In this document: in pieces, positions 28,036-37,900 of the stretch
How positions within the stretch are numbered: the first letter of the stretch is position 1
Layout: the number at the start of each line of letters is the position of its first letter
From: Cyclobacteriaceae bacterium
Lineage (GTDB): Bacteria > Bacteroidota > Bacteroidia > Cytophagales > Cyclobacteriaceae
Length of the DNA: 64,000 bases
NCBI GenBank assembly: GCA_028284125.1
Contig: JANQSI010000017.1
Span: 62,001-126,000 of the forward strand
Direction of reading: 5' to 3'
Made by a program: the position numbers and the translations under genes
Notes under the pieces: generated by a model
Database searches by the model: none
What the model was told of the DNA's origin: nothing
Seen by the model: only the letters and a program-made list of their open reading frames with translations

Positions 28036-29382
28036 ATGAAAAAGCTTGTCATTATTCTTCTCCTATTGTTAGTAGTGATACTTACCGCCTACTTTTCTTA
28101 TCTGAAACCAAGCCTTCAGGTGGTGAATGGTTATGCAGCCAAGAATTTGTGTTCGTGTGTCTTTTTGGCTGGTATAGAAGAAAAAGTGGTAAAAGATATT
28201 GATCTGGGTGGTTCTTTTATCAACATGACAACAACATCGGTAGACTATGAGGATAAATCAACCACTTCTAACCTCTGGGGGCTTGTTCCGCGTAAGGCTG
28301 TCTATCGTGAGGGATTAGGATGTGCACTAATCAATGAGTTGGACGAGAACACCGTAAAAAACCAGTCTTTCGAGCCATCACTAAGTCCGACGGATAGCCT
28401 TCAAAACTGGTTTGAACTGGATACAATTGAAGTGGTTTCAGAAGCACAAGGTTCGCGCGTGCAAGAAATAATCGATGCTGCTTTCGAAAATGATCCTGAC
28501 AACCTCATCAACACCCGAGCGATAGTTGTGCTGTACAAAGGCCGGTTGATCGGTGAACAATATGCAGAGGAAATTACAAAAGCTACTCCCCTCTTGGGTT
28601 GGAGCATGACCAAAAGTATCACCAGTACGATGGCCGGGCTCTTAATTCGAGATGGACACTTTTCACTCAACGACCCTGCACCAGTTGCCAGTTGGAAGAA
28701 TACAGAAAAAGCAGGTGTTACATACAAACACCTGCTTCAGATGAGCAGTGGACTTAAGTTCGATGAGGTTTACGGGTCTTACTCAGACGCAAACCAAATG
28801 TTATGGATCAGTGATACCTCTGGAATAGCTACCATTGATAATCCATTGGAAGCTGCCCCTGGCGAAAAGTGGTATTACTCCTCCGGAACTACTAACCTGT
28901 TGATGCATTTAATGAGAAACTATTTTCCAGATCAAGACGCATACCTGGATTACCTCAACCAAGAGCTTTTCAATAAAATCGGAGCATATTCTTTCGTCAT
29001 CGAGCCAGATGCCTCTGGAGGTTTTGTTGGTTCATCATTTGGATGGGCCACTGCCAGGGATTGGGCACGTCTTGGCCAATTATACCTCAACAAAGGGACC
29101 TGGGCCGGAGAGGAAATTTTACCAGCGGAATGGGTGGAGTTTGTTCAGCAGGAACCCAAGGATCCAGAGGCTCAAAATACTTATGGAGGTCAATTCTGGC
29201 TTAACAATACGCAACCTAATTCTCCGGATGATGCCTATTATATGAATGGTTTTCATGGCCAACGAGTCATGATTGTCCCATCAAAGGAATTGGTGGTCGT
29301 CCGTTTAGGTGTTACTTACAGTGGCGGATTTGACTTTGACGGCTTCTTAAACCAAATTATTGACACGGTAGAGTCTGAATAG
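28036..29382 (+). CDS. Serine hydrolase, class C beta-lactamase fold
   Basis: The 448-residue protein has an N-terminal signal anchor (about residues 4-24), a 120-residue leading region with two close Cys residues (CSC at about 40-42), and then the hydrolase domain. Active-site motifs are SMTK (Ser190, Lys193), YSS (281-283) and HGQ (His407). It resembles the 6-aminohexanoate-dimer-hydrolase-like group of this fold more than AmpC. It is probably anchored to the inner membrane or lies in the periplasm. The S41 peptidase gene begins 7 bases after its stop, so the two are probably one transcript. Confidence 0.87.
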   Translation: MKKLVIILLLLLVVILTAYFSYLKPSLQVVNGYAAKNLCSCVFLAGIEEKVVKDIDLGGSFINMTTTSVDYEDKSTTSNLWGLVPRKAVYREGLGCALINELDENTVKNQSFEPSLSPTDSLQNWFELDTIEVVSEAQGSRVQEIIDAAFENDPDNLINTRAIVVLYKGRLIGEQYAEEITKATPLLGWSMTKSITSTMAGLLIRDGHFSLNDPAPVASWKNTEKAGVTYKHLLQMSSGLKFDEVYGSYSDANQMLWISDTSGIATIDNPLEAAPGEKWYYSSGTTNLLMHLMRNYFPDQDAYLDYLNQELFNKIGAYSFVIEPDASGGFVGSSFGWATARDWARLGQLYLNKGTWAGEEILPAEWVEFVQQEPKDPEAQNTYGGQFWLNNTQPNSPDDAYYMNGFHGQRVMIVPSKELVVVRLGVTYSGGFDFDGFLNQIIDTVESE

Positions 29383-29388
29383 CTTCTT

Positions 29389-30855
29389 GTGCCAAGAATA
29401 CTAATCATATACTTCTTATTTAGTCCTCTTTTGAGTTTTCCCCAAACGAACGAGTTAATTCTCATTGACAAAGCCAGGGAGGACTTCAAAATTTATCGAG
29501 AATCACTTGAAGAAGCACACCCGGGACTCTACTGGTATCGAACAAAGAATGAAATAGATGCCATTTTTAGTTCGACATATGCTCAGCTAAATCAGTCACT
29601 TACAGAAAGAGCGTTTTTCACCCTACTATCATCAACCACAGCAAAAATTGGTTGTCTACATACCTTTCTAAGGGCTTCTGAAGCATTTGAAGATGCTAAT
29701 ATCAATATTGAAGCTCGTCCATTTCCATTTGAAATAAAACTTGATTCGAACAGAATGTTCGTTTATCAGAACCTAAGTAGCGACACCACAATTCAGAGAG
29801 GAGATGAAGTGCTCTCAATTAATGGTAGGGCTGTGAATGCTCTGATACCATTTCTAGTTGACAAAATTCCAAATGATGGGTTTGGTGATCAATGGTCTCG
29901 ATATGCTTTGGAAAGATCCTTTCGGTACTATTATCATGTGTTCTTTGGTGAGCCTGAAAACTTCATTTTAAAAGTGAAAAATCAGGATGAAACTGAACGA
30001 ACGATAGAAGTGCCTGGAAGACTAGAAAGAGATCGGTACGAGGTAATTCAGCAACGCTATCCCGATTCGGAAATCGAAGAACAGGTAATTACGCTAAACT
30101 TCGATCAAGAAACCAATACTGCAATACTAAGAGTCACTCGACTAGACAATTGGAAGATTGCCGGTAAAAAGTACATATTCAAAAAGGTACTCAAGAAGGA
30201 AATGAAAAAGATTCTTGCTTCTGATGTCGATCATTTAATTCTCGATATTGGTGACAGAGGCGGGGGAAACGAATTGTGGGGATTGGAAATCTTATCGTAC
30301 CTCATTGATGAGCCATTTCAACCGGTCAAAGCAGTTGAATTCAAAACGAAAGACTTCAATATTTCCAAAAAGTACAGCAACACTTCCTGGCTGGAATACA
30401 ATCTTGCTATGCTCTACCTTAGTTTTTATAAGTCAGACTCGACCTATAATTGGAAAAATTATCGTGGAATAAAACCTAAGGCTCCAAAAAAGGAAAGATT
30501 CACTGGTAAACTTTACTTACTCATAGGTGGCGCTACTGCATCCGCAACGTCTGATTTTGCTTCTTGGGTTGACGAACTGAATATTGCCACGGTCATCGGT
30601 ACTGAAACCGGCGGATCTTACGCCGGAAATACAAGTAATTGGGAATTTGAAGTGGAGCTGCCGAATTCAAAGTTTCGATTATTGTTGCCACTAGCTCGGT
30701 ATTTGAACAATGTTTCTGAAAAAGAACTCGGCCGGGGAGTCATCCCAGATATTATTGTTCCTTCGCCCATTGAAGATAAATTGAATGATGTAGATACTCA
30801 GCTGAGTTATACACTGAACCTAATTAGAGAAAACCTGGATAAGAAAAACCCATAA
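29389..30855 (+). CDS. S41 family peptidase, secreted
   Basis: The 488-residue protein starts at a GTG with a signal peptide ending SFPQ (about residue 19). It has an N-terminal helical cap, a PDZ-like segment (RGDEVLSINGRAVNALIP, about 138-155) and a C-terminal S41 core with LILDIGDRGGGNELWG and LLIGGATASATSDFASW, in which the Ser before or within SATSDF is the likely nucleophile. S41 enzymes cleave unfolded or C-terminal peptides in the periplasm. It follows the serine hydrolase gene after 7 bases. Confidence 0.85.
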   Translation: MPRILIIYFLFSPLLSFPQTNELILIDKAREDFKIYRESLEEAHPGLYWYRTKNEIDAIFSSTYAQLNQSLTERAFFTLLSSTTAKIGCLHTFLRASEAFEDANINIEARPFPFEIKLDSNRMFVYQNLSSDTTIQRGDEVLSINGRAVNALIPFLVDKIPNDGFGDQWSRYALERSFRYYYHVFFGEPENFILKVKNQDETERTIEVPGRLERDRYEVIQQRYPDSEIEEQVITLNFDQETNTAILRVTRLDNWKIAGKKYIFKKVLKKEMKKILASDVDHLILDIGDRGGGNELWGLEILSYLIDEPFQPVKAVEFKTKDFNISKKYSNTSWLEYNLAMLYLSFYKSDSTYNWKNYRGIKPKAPKKERFTGKLYLLIGGATASATSDFASWVDELNIATVIGTETGGSYAGNTSNWEFEVELPNSKFRLLLPLARYLNNVSEKELGRGVIPDIIVPSPIEDKLNDVDTQLSYTLNLIRENLDKKNP

Positions 30856-30930
30856 ACTCAATTAGAGCATTCTCCCTTTGCTTCCCTCTCAAAACAGTAG
30901 GGTGCTAATTTCATTAGCATTAGTTATAAG

Positions 30931-31043
30931 AAACATAATTAATATAAATTAAAACTTATAAAACAATTATGCTTCTTTTGTGTCACGCTGTTGGTTGAAT
31001 TTCTATTCTAAAATCCAGAAAAGGTGATTGCAAAAATTGAACT
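30931..31043 (+). repeat. Duplicated leader, copy 1
   Basis: The first 39 bases (30931-30969) are identical to 32416-32454 and the remaining part is similar with one indel. It lies upstream of the L-domain-like lipoprotein gene. Confidence 0.85.
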
Positions 31044-31114
31044 CAAGCCCAAGCTAGCACGTGTATAGAAGTGGAAACCAGATAATTATTCAAAACACAA
31101 AATTTCAAGAGCTT

Positions 31115-32281
31115 ATGTACAGATTAATACCATTCCTATCAATTTTAGTCCTTTGGAGTTGTAGTAATAATGAAGATGTTATTAATCCAGTTTTTGAAGG
31201 AGATCTCGCTTTAACAACTCAACAAGAAGTTGACGATTTTGCCCTTGAAGGTTATACAGAAATTACTGGTAGTCTGACCATTCAATCAGCGTCCGACCCT
31301 TCTATGGCGATTACTTCCTTGGAAGGCCTATCTAACCTAGAACATATTGAAGGTAGTCTTGTTGTTTTTGAAAATAACCAACTACTTAATCTTGCTGGCT
31401 TAGAGCAGCTATCTAGTATTGGGGGTCTGCTATCTATAAGTTTCAACAGCAATCTGAATAATGTTGAACATCTGGATGGGTTGACATCCATTGGTTCATT
31501 GAGTATTGAGAGAAATGACGAGTTAGCTAGTTTAGATCATTTCAATAATTTGGAGAGTATTGACCAAAGCCTTAGCATTTCCGGTAATCCCAGGCTTATT
31601 AGCATAAATGGATTCAAAGCAATAGAAACAATTCCATCTTCTTTAACAATTTGGAGTAACCCATCATTGCAAGAAATCGATGGATTCTCCAACCTTATAT
31701 CCGTCGGGAGAGCTATTGACTTAAATAGTAATGCTTTGAGGAAGTTAGATGGATTTGAAAACCTTTCATCAATTGGTTGGGGACTTAAAATAAAGAACCA
31801 TAATTCGTTAGTATCGATTGATGGTTTTGGAAATCTTACTTCTATTGGCAGTAGAATCGAAATTGAAAGAAATACGTTGCTAGCTTCTATCACAGGCCTT
31901 AATCAAGTAACAACCTTGCCTGAGTTTCTCATTATCTGGGACAATTCCTCATTGGAAAATCTGGATGGCCTTAGCTCAATTAGTGGTGTGGGTAATTTAT
32001 ATCTTGCATTCAATACCTCACTTACTCAAACAAATTTGCCAAGCCTTTCCAGGATAGAATACGCACTTTTAATAAGTGGTAACAATCAATTAGAAAATTT
32101 AAATGGTTTGACTAGTCTGGATTTCATTGGTCAAAAGCTAGAGATTACAGAAAATCTTAACTTGAATAATTTTTGTGGCATCAAACAAGTTGTTCAAAAT
32201 GGCTTCAGTGGTGAGTATAGCGTATCCGATAATGCGGCTAATCCTAGCATGTCAGAGTTACTTAATGATACCTGTGAGTAG
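31115..32281 (+). CDS. Lipoprotein with receptor-L-domain/LRR-like repeats
   Basis: The frame is open from a GTG at 31061, but the ATG at 31115 places a lipoprotein signal (MYRLIPFLSILVLWSC) at the N-terminus and is preferred, for 388 residues. Residues 45-360 are about 13 repeats of about 22-24 residues of the pattern LxGLxxLxSIGGxLxIxxNxxL, as in receptor L-domains and LRR-like solenoids. It is predicted to be a surface-exposed right-handed solenoid for binding. Ligand is unknown. It carries the same leader repeat as the sodium-channel gene that follows. Confidence 0.78.
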   Translation: MYRLIPFLSILVLWSCSNNEDVINPVFEGDLALTTQQEVDDFALEGYTEITGSLTIQSASDPSMAITSLEGLSNLEHIEGSLVVFENNQLLNLAGLEQLSSIGGLLSISFNSNLNNVEHLDGLTSIGSLSIERNDELASLDHFNNLESIDQSLSISGNPRLISINGFKAIETIPSSLTIWSNPSLQEIDGFSNLISVGRAIDLNSNALRKLDGFENLSSIGWGLKIKNHNSLVSIDGFGNLTSIGSRIEIERNTLLASITGLNQVTTLPEFLIIWDNSSLENLDGLSSISGVGNLYLAFNTSLTQTNLPSLSRIEYALLISGNNQLENLNGLTSLDFIGQKLEITENLNLNNFCGIKQVVQNGFSGEYSVSDNAANPSMSELLNDTCE

Positions 32282-32415
32282 AAGAGCCTTTGTCGCATTG
32301 ACACAGAATTGACATTTTGAAAGATTTTTATCCAGGATCACATCTCCTTCCTGATAACCCTCGGATAAATCCTATTCTTTCTCATAGAGATCATTATATA
32401 AATATTAATTATTAA

Positions 32416-32527
32416 AAACATAATTAATATAAATTAAAACTTATAAAACAATTACGCTTCCTTTGCGTCATGTTATTAGCTGAATTACAATTCAGTAATC
32501 CGGAAAGGTGATTGTGAAAATTGCACT
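32416..32527 (+). repeat. Duplicated leader, copy 2
   Basis: Second copy of the segment at 30931, ending 21 bases before the sodium-channel start. The first 39 bases are identical between the copies. Confidence 0.85.
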
Positions 32528-32548
32528 TCCAACTCAAAACTTATTGAT

Positions 32549-33418
32549 ATGCAATTTCTCCAGATTTCACATTCACGAACAATTAGGGAAAGACTAAAAG
32601 ATTTTTTTGAATCTTCGCTCTTTCATGCAATCATCACAACTGTCATCATCATCAATTCCATACTTATTGGTTTGGAAACTTCGGACTATGTGTTGGCCAA
32701 GTTTGGTGATATAGTAGATCTTTTCGATATCATCATTCTAAGCTTATTTACACTCGAAATCATCCTCAAGCTTTTTGTCTACAAGACCGGGTTTTTCAAA
32801 GACGGTTGGAACAACTTCGATTTTATGATCATCGTCATCTCATTGCTACCAGCAGCGGGATCATTTTCTGTCTTTAGAGCGCTAAGAATTGTTCGTACAC
32901 TAAGGTTGTTAAAGAGCATTCCAAAACTTCGACTCATCATTGAGTCTCTCGTCAAATCACTTCCAAGTATCGGTTGGATCGTGGTACTCCTATCGATTGT
33001 ATTTTATGTCTACTCAGTTATTGGTGTCAATATTTTCGGAGACGCCTACCCCATCTATTTTGGTGATATGGGTAAAGCAGTTTTCACGCTGTTTCAAATT
33101 ATGACATTAGAAAGTTGGTCCTCAGCCATTGCACGCCCTGTGATGGACGGAGTACCTTTCGCAGCGATCTATTTCATCTCTTTCATATTGATGGCGACTT
33201 ATACTACGCTCAATATTTTCATTGCGATTGTTGTCAACACCATGAATGAAGTTTCTTTGAAAGAACTCCAAAAAGAAGAAGAACATATCAAGGATTTCGT
33301 TTCACAGGAAAACGAAAAAATTCAAGTTCAGCTTACGCAAATACAAAATCAGCTTACTAAAATTCAACAGGCAACGGAGAAGAAAGAGGCACGAGAAGAA
33401 TTGGTAATGTCCAATTAG
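32549..33418 (+). CDS. Bacterial voltage-gated sodium channel (NaChBac type)
   Basis: The 289-residue protein has six transmembrane helices. S4 carries four arginines at every third position (Arg110, 113, 116, 119). The pore filter reads TLESWS (186-191), as in the NaChBac/NavAb family of one-domain sodium channels. The C-terminal 55 residues (about 234-283) form a charged coiled coil that would join four subunits. It conducts sodium across the inner membrane, typically linked to motility or pH homeostasis in marine and alkaliphilic bacteria. No motility gene is adjacent. Confidence 0.92.
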   Translation: MQFLQISHSRTIRERLKDFFESSLFHAIITTVIIINSILIGLETSDYVLAKFGDIVDLFDIIILSLFTLEIILKLFVYKTGFFKDGWNNFDFMIIVISLLPAAGSFSVFRALRIVRTLRLLKSIPKLRLIIESLVKSLPSIGWIVVLLSIVFYVYSVIGVNIFGDAYPIYFGDMGKAVFTLFQIMTLESWSSAIARPVMDGVPFAAIYFISFILMATYTTLNIFIAIVVNTMNEVSLKELQKEEEHIKDFVSQENEKIQVQLTQIQNQLTKIQQATEKKEAREELVMSN

Positions 33419-33487
33419 GCTGATCTAATATAAAGTCCCTCAAACGAGGTAATTCCCTCAGGAAAATAGCAGGCTATCTTTTTAGCC

Positions 33488-33563
33488 CGTCATCGCGATC
33501 TCGACTCATCGAAAGAAGCGATCATTCGAAATTCAAGATTGCTTCACTTTGTTCGCAATGACG
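33488..33563. repeat. Palindromic intergenic repeat element
   Basis: The ends are inverted (CGTCATCGCGA and TCGCAATGACG) and a second inverted block GAAGCGATC/GATTGCTTC lies inside. The words resemble a widespread GTCATTGCGA...GAAGC-type bacterial intergenic repeat. Confidence 0.6.
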
Positions 33564-33599
33564 TCTTCTGATAAAAGTCCAGTTAGTTGTAATCAAAAC

Positions 33600-33630
33600 C
33601 GTCATCGCGAGGTACGAAGCGATCCGTCTG
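33600..33630 (+). repeat. Half copy of the palindromic intergenic repeat
   Basis: CGTCATCGCGA recurs here with a following GAAGCGATCC block, so this is a second partial copy of the element at 33488. Confidence 0.55.
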
Positions 33631-33667
33631 AAAAGAGAATTAGTGGATTTCTTGCTACATTGAGTAG

Positions 33668-34828
33668 ATGAATAAACCTAACCTAACCACAGTAATCGCT
33701 TGTTTAGCATTCTTGATTCAAGGATGTACTCAGCCTTCAAAAGAAGAATCATCAGACTCAAATCTCTATTGGGAAGCCTCCACGCCAACAGCGGAAGGAA
33801 TCAATGCTCAGACATTGGATGCTATCCATCAAGATATTGATGATGGGAGATATGGTCTAATTGACCATTTTCTTGTTATTAGAAATGGAAAATTGGTTTT
33901 TAATCAAGCCTATAAACAAGATTATTTAACCATTTCAAAACAATACGACACAACCAATCATCAATTCAACTACGATCATCCCGATTGGCACCCCTTTTAC
34001 AATTCAACTTCGTTGCATTCGCTTCAATCCGTCACTAAAAGTGTCACCTCACTATTGGTCGGTATAGCGATGGATGAAGGACAAATGATTCCATTGGATT
34101 CTTCAGTCATGCCACTTTTTGATACGTATGAATTTGATCTGTCTGATGAAAGAAAAAGATCTATTACGCTCAGGAATCTACTGACAATGCGTGGTGGCCT
34201 TGAATGGGATGAAGCCAACTATGATGATGCAAAGAATGATTGCGTTGTGATGGAACTCAGTGATGATTGGATCCAATACATCCTTGACAAACCTATGGAC
34301 ACCATTCCCGGAAATCAATTTAATTACAACAGTGGAATAAGTGTTCTGCTAGGAAAAATTCTCCGAATCACAACCGGGAAAAGAATTGATGAATGGGCAG
34401 AAGAAAAGTTGTTTGGCCCACTTGGAATTACAGAATACTATTGGAAAAAAACTCCCAAAGGTGAAATAGACACAGAAGGTGGGCTCTACTTAACCAGTCA
34501 CGACCTTGCTAAAGTTGGATATTTAATGCTCAATGAAGGAGTTTGGGAAAACAATCAAATCGTGTCTAAAGAGTGGGTGGAGCAGTCGATTTATCCTTCT
34601 GTACAATTCAATGAACAATCAGGATACGGATTTCAATGGTGGGTGCCAGAACATGATAATGGTCAAACCAAAATTTTTGCTGGAAATGGATACGGCGGTC
34701 AATTCGTAATGATCGTGCCAGACAAAAGCTTAATCACCGTTTTTAACGGATGGAGTATTCATGAACCAACGGAGAAATCTTCCTGGATGGCGCTGCAAGA
34801 ACGAATTCTTCCTAATTTGGAGGACTGA
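33668..34828 (+). CDS. Serine hydrolase lipoprotein, class C beta-lactamase fold
   Basis: The 386-residue protein has a lipoprotein signal with Cys20 (FLIQGC). Active-site motifs are SVTK (Ser121, Lys124), YNS (220-222) and a C-terminal GNGYGGQ in the KTG position. The group includes esterases and peptidases, and the substrate is unknown. It stands alone on the plus strand after the repeat-containing gap, with a 110-base gap before the convergent BNR gene in which nothing is seen. Confidence 0.87.
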   Translation: MNKPNLTTVIACLAFLIQGCTQPSKEESSDSNLYWEASTPTAEGINAQTLDAIHQDIDDGRYGLIDHFLVIRNGKLVFNQAYKQDYLTISKQYDTTNHQFNYDHPDWHPFYNSTSLHSLQSVTKSVTSLLVGIAMDEGQMIPLDSSVMPLFDTYEFDLSDERKRSITLRNLLTMRGGLEWDEANYDDAKNDCVVMELSDDWIQYILDKPMDTIPGNQFNYNSGISVLLGKILRITTGKRIDEWAEEKLFGPLGITEYYWKKTPKGEIDTEGGLYLTSHDLAKVGYLMLNEGVWENNQIVSKEWVEQSIYPSVQFNEQSGYGFQWWVPEHDNGQTKIFAGNGYGGQFVMIVPDKSLITVFNGWSIHEPTEKSSWMALQERILPNLED

Positions 34829-34938
34829 GTCGAATTTCTTTAGGCTCCTAACTCCATTTTTAGAACAGGGGAATTATTCACGCATGTTCTGCTTAACACA
34901 AGCAATCTTCTCAGCGACTCCTATTTTTCCATCTGATG

Positions 34939-37900
34939 TTATCTCAGTCCTTCTCCCTCAATCCAAGGTGCTCCTGCTTCCTTCAATGCTGACCGCAGAC
35001 CTGGAAGTGTCTCTTCACTAATGGTCTTTAGTTCAGCCTTTATATCTCCCAGTTGAGCGACAGCTCTATCAAATGCAGCCACATGATTGCCGGTAGGCCC
35101 ATAAGTATTACCCAAAGCGACAAATCCTAAAAATTGACCATTACCTGGTGATGGCGGATTACGCTCGCCCACTTCTCTTCGAGCCTGGCTTCCATTCATT
35201 TTTCGGTTTAGCTCCAACAGCACATTCCTGGTATCTTCTATTGATTTGGCTAATTCAGCCGTAGGGTTAGTAGCATTAGTTAAGGCCCTACTCATGGCGT
35301 CCACCAAAGATTGACTTTGAGACAAGACCGTTCTTACGGAAGTCATGTCTTGTTGAAATGCTACGAATCGTTCTCTGAAAGCATTGATTTCTGAAACATC
35401 CTTACCTGGTAACGCTCCATCCCTAAGCTTGATCACTTGAAACTCCTGTGGTTCTGATAACTCCGTCCACACGCCATCAATCACTTTGGCTAACGTCATC
35501 GTATAAGTTCCGGGTGTAGCTTTCGCTCCACCTCCGAAGAACCCTCTTCCTCCAGTTCTTAGCCGTTCGCCACCTCTATTGGCGTAAGTCAAGTCCCAGG
35601 CTACCCGGTTAAATCCTTTTGTATTCGTGCCGTTGACATGCTTAACAACGTTTCCATTTGTATCCCGAATGGTGAGAATGACCATGGGTTTGTTTTGAGA
35701 AAATTCTTTATCCAGGGCATCCCATCCGGGGAACGGGACGTTAGATTTGTTCTTATTCAAGTCTTTTTCAGATTCTTTTCTGGTATCCGTCAGTGACTTG
35801 TACTTATCCTTTAAATAGTAGGTGAATACAGCACCATACGGTGGGTTCTTAGCCTGATAATCTGCATGACCTTGTCCGTAGATTTCATCGCGTGGCACAT
35901 ACCAATAGGCTGGTCTGGTATTGAAAACAGTAGCCTCCGCATTCTGCATGGCATTATCCCAATCCCGCAAAGGAGAGATATCATCAAGAATGTAAAAACC
36001 ACGACCAAAGGACGCACCGACTAAATCATTCTCTCTTCTCTGAATCGTGATATCTCTGAATGAAATCGTAGGTAGACCGCCTGTCAATTCGATCCATTTA
36101 TTGCCACTGTCGTTTGAGAAGTAAACACCGAACTCTGTTGCCAAAAACAATAAATCCTTCTTCTCATGATCCTGAACAATTCTCCAGGTCAGCAACCTGT
36201 CTGGCAGATTACCATTGATAATCGTCCACGAATTTCCTTTATTCGTGCTTTTTAAGACATAAGGTTTAAAATCTCCATACTTGTGATTATCGAGAATCAG
36301 GTAAACAGTATTGGCATCATGTAAATCAGCTCTCACATCATTCACAAAAGGTGTGGATGGAATGCCTTTAATGCTGCCAAGCTCAATTTTTCTCCAGTTT
36401 TGACCTCCATCTTCCGTGACTTGCAGGATGCCATCATCTGTTCCAGCATAAATCAATCCTTCTTGTAAAGGAGATTCCGCAAGTGATGTGATGGTGTTGT
36501 AGTTGGACATAGCGCCAACATCCCATGCATTGTCATAGCTTTGAGTCCTTCCCATGATCGGCAATCCTAAGCGTTCCTGGTTTCGAGTTAAGTCACCCGA
36601 TATGGCTGTCCAGTCGTCTCCCCTGTTTTCTGACTTCCATACCCTGTAGGAAGCGAAGTACAATCGGGTCGGATTATGTGGGCTGACCAAAATCGGAGCA
36701 TCCCAATTGAATCTTTCGTGAGGATCTCCCGCTTGTGGTTGAGGTTGTATGAATACGGTTTCACCTGTTGTTTGATCGATTCTCCATAATGTTCCCTGCT
36801 GGTATTCCCCATAAGTGATGTCAGGGTTTCCTGGTTCCGTAGCACTTTGATGACCATCTGCTCCCAGTGTAATCCACCAATCTGCATTACGAATTCCGGC
36901 TGAATTGGCGGTTCTTGAAGGTCCACCATGGCTACCATTATCCTGCGTTCCACCATAAACGTTGTAAAAAGGTGCGGAATCATCAACCGCTACTTTGTAG
37001 TACTGAACCAGCGGGAGATTGGCGATGTATTTCCATGTTTTAGTCAAGTCAAAGGTCTCGTACAAGCCACCATCCGTTCCAAACAACGCATAATTGGGGT
37101 CAGACATTTTGAAAGCCATGGCATGCGTATCCACATGTTTTTTATTTTCGTTCATGGCCGTAAAAGTCTTGCCATGATCATCAGAGATCATTACCACATT
37201 ATTCATGAGGTACAATCTTCCCTCCTGATGAGGTGAAGTATAGAGTTCCTGATAATAGTGAGGTCCTGTTCCTCCAGAAATCTGATCGGACATTTTTGTC
37301 CAGGTAGCACCCTGATTGGAAGTCATGTAAGTTCCACCTTTTGATCTTATCTCCTCAATGACCGCATACACCTGATCAGGATTAAAAGACGAAATCGCTA
37401 AACCAATTTTACCCATGGATGTTTTAGGTAATCCCGAGCTGAGCTTTGTCCAAGTCTCTCCCCCGTCAGTACTCTTGTGAATTCCCGAACCAGGGCCTCC
37501 ACCCATCAATGCAGCTACCGTTCTGTGTCTTTGCCAGGTAGCGGCATACAAAATGTCCGGATTTCTTGGATCGATCAAAATATCTGTTGCTCCGACCCAC
37601 TCATCGTCTCCCAATGTTTTTCTCCAGGTATCTCCTCCGTCTGTAGACTTATAGAGACCTCTTTCTCCTCCTTTACTCCAAAGTGGTCCCTGTGCCGCAA
37701 CCCATACGACATCAGGATTAGTTGGATGAACAATTATTTTGGAAATGTGTTCCGATGCTTTGAGACCTTTATTCTTCCAGGCCTTACCTCCGTCATAACT
37801 CACATAAATGCCATCACCGAATCCGACGTGTCGACCACCTACATTTTCTCCTGTCCCCACCCAAATCGTTTCTGAATTATTAGGATCAATGGTAACGCAA

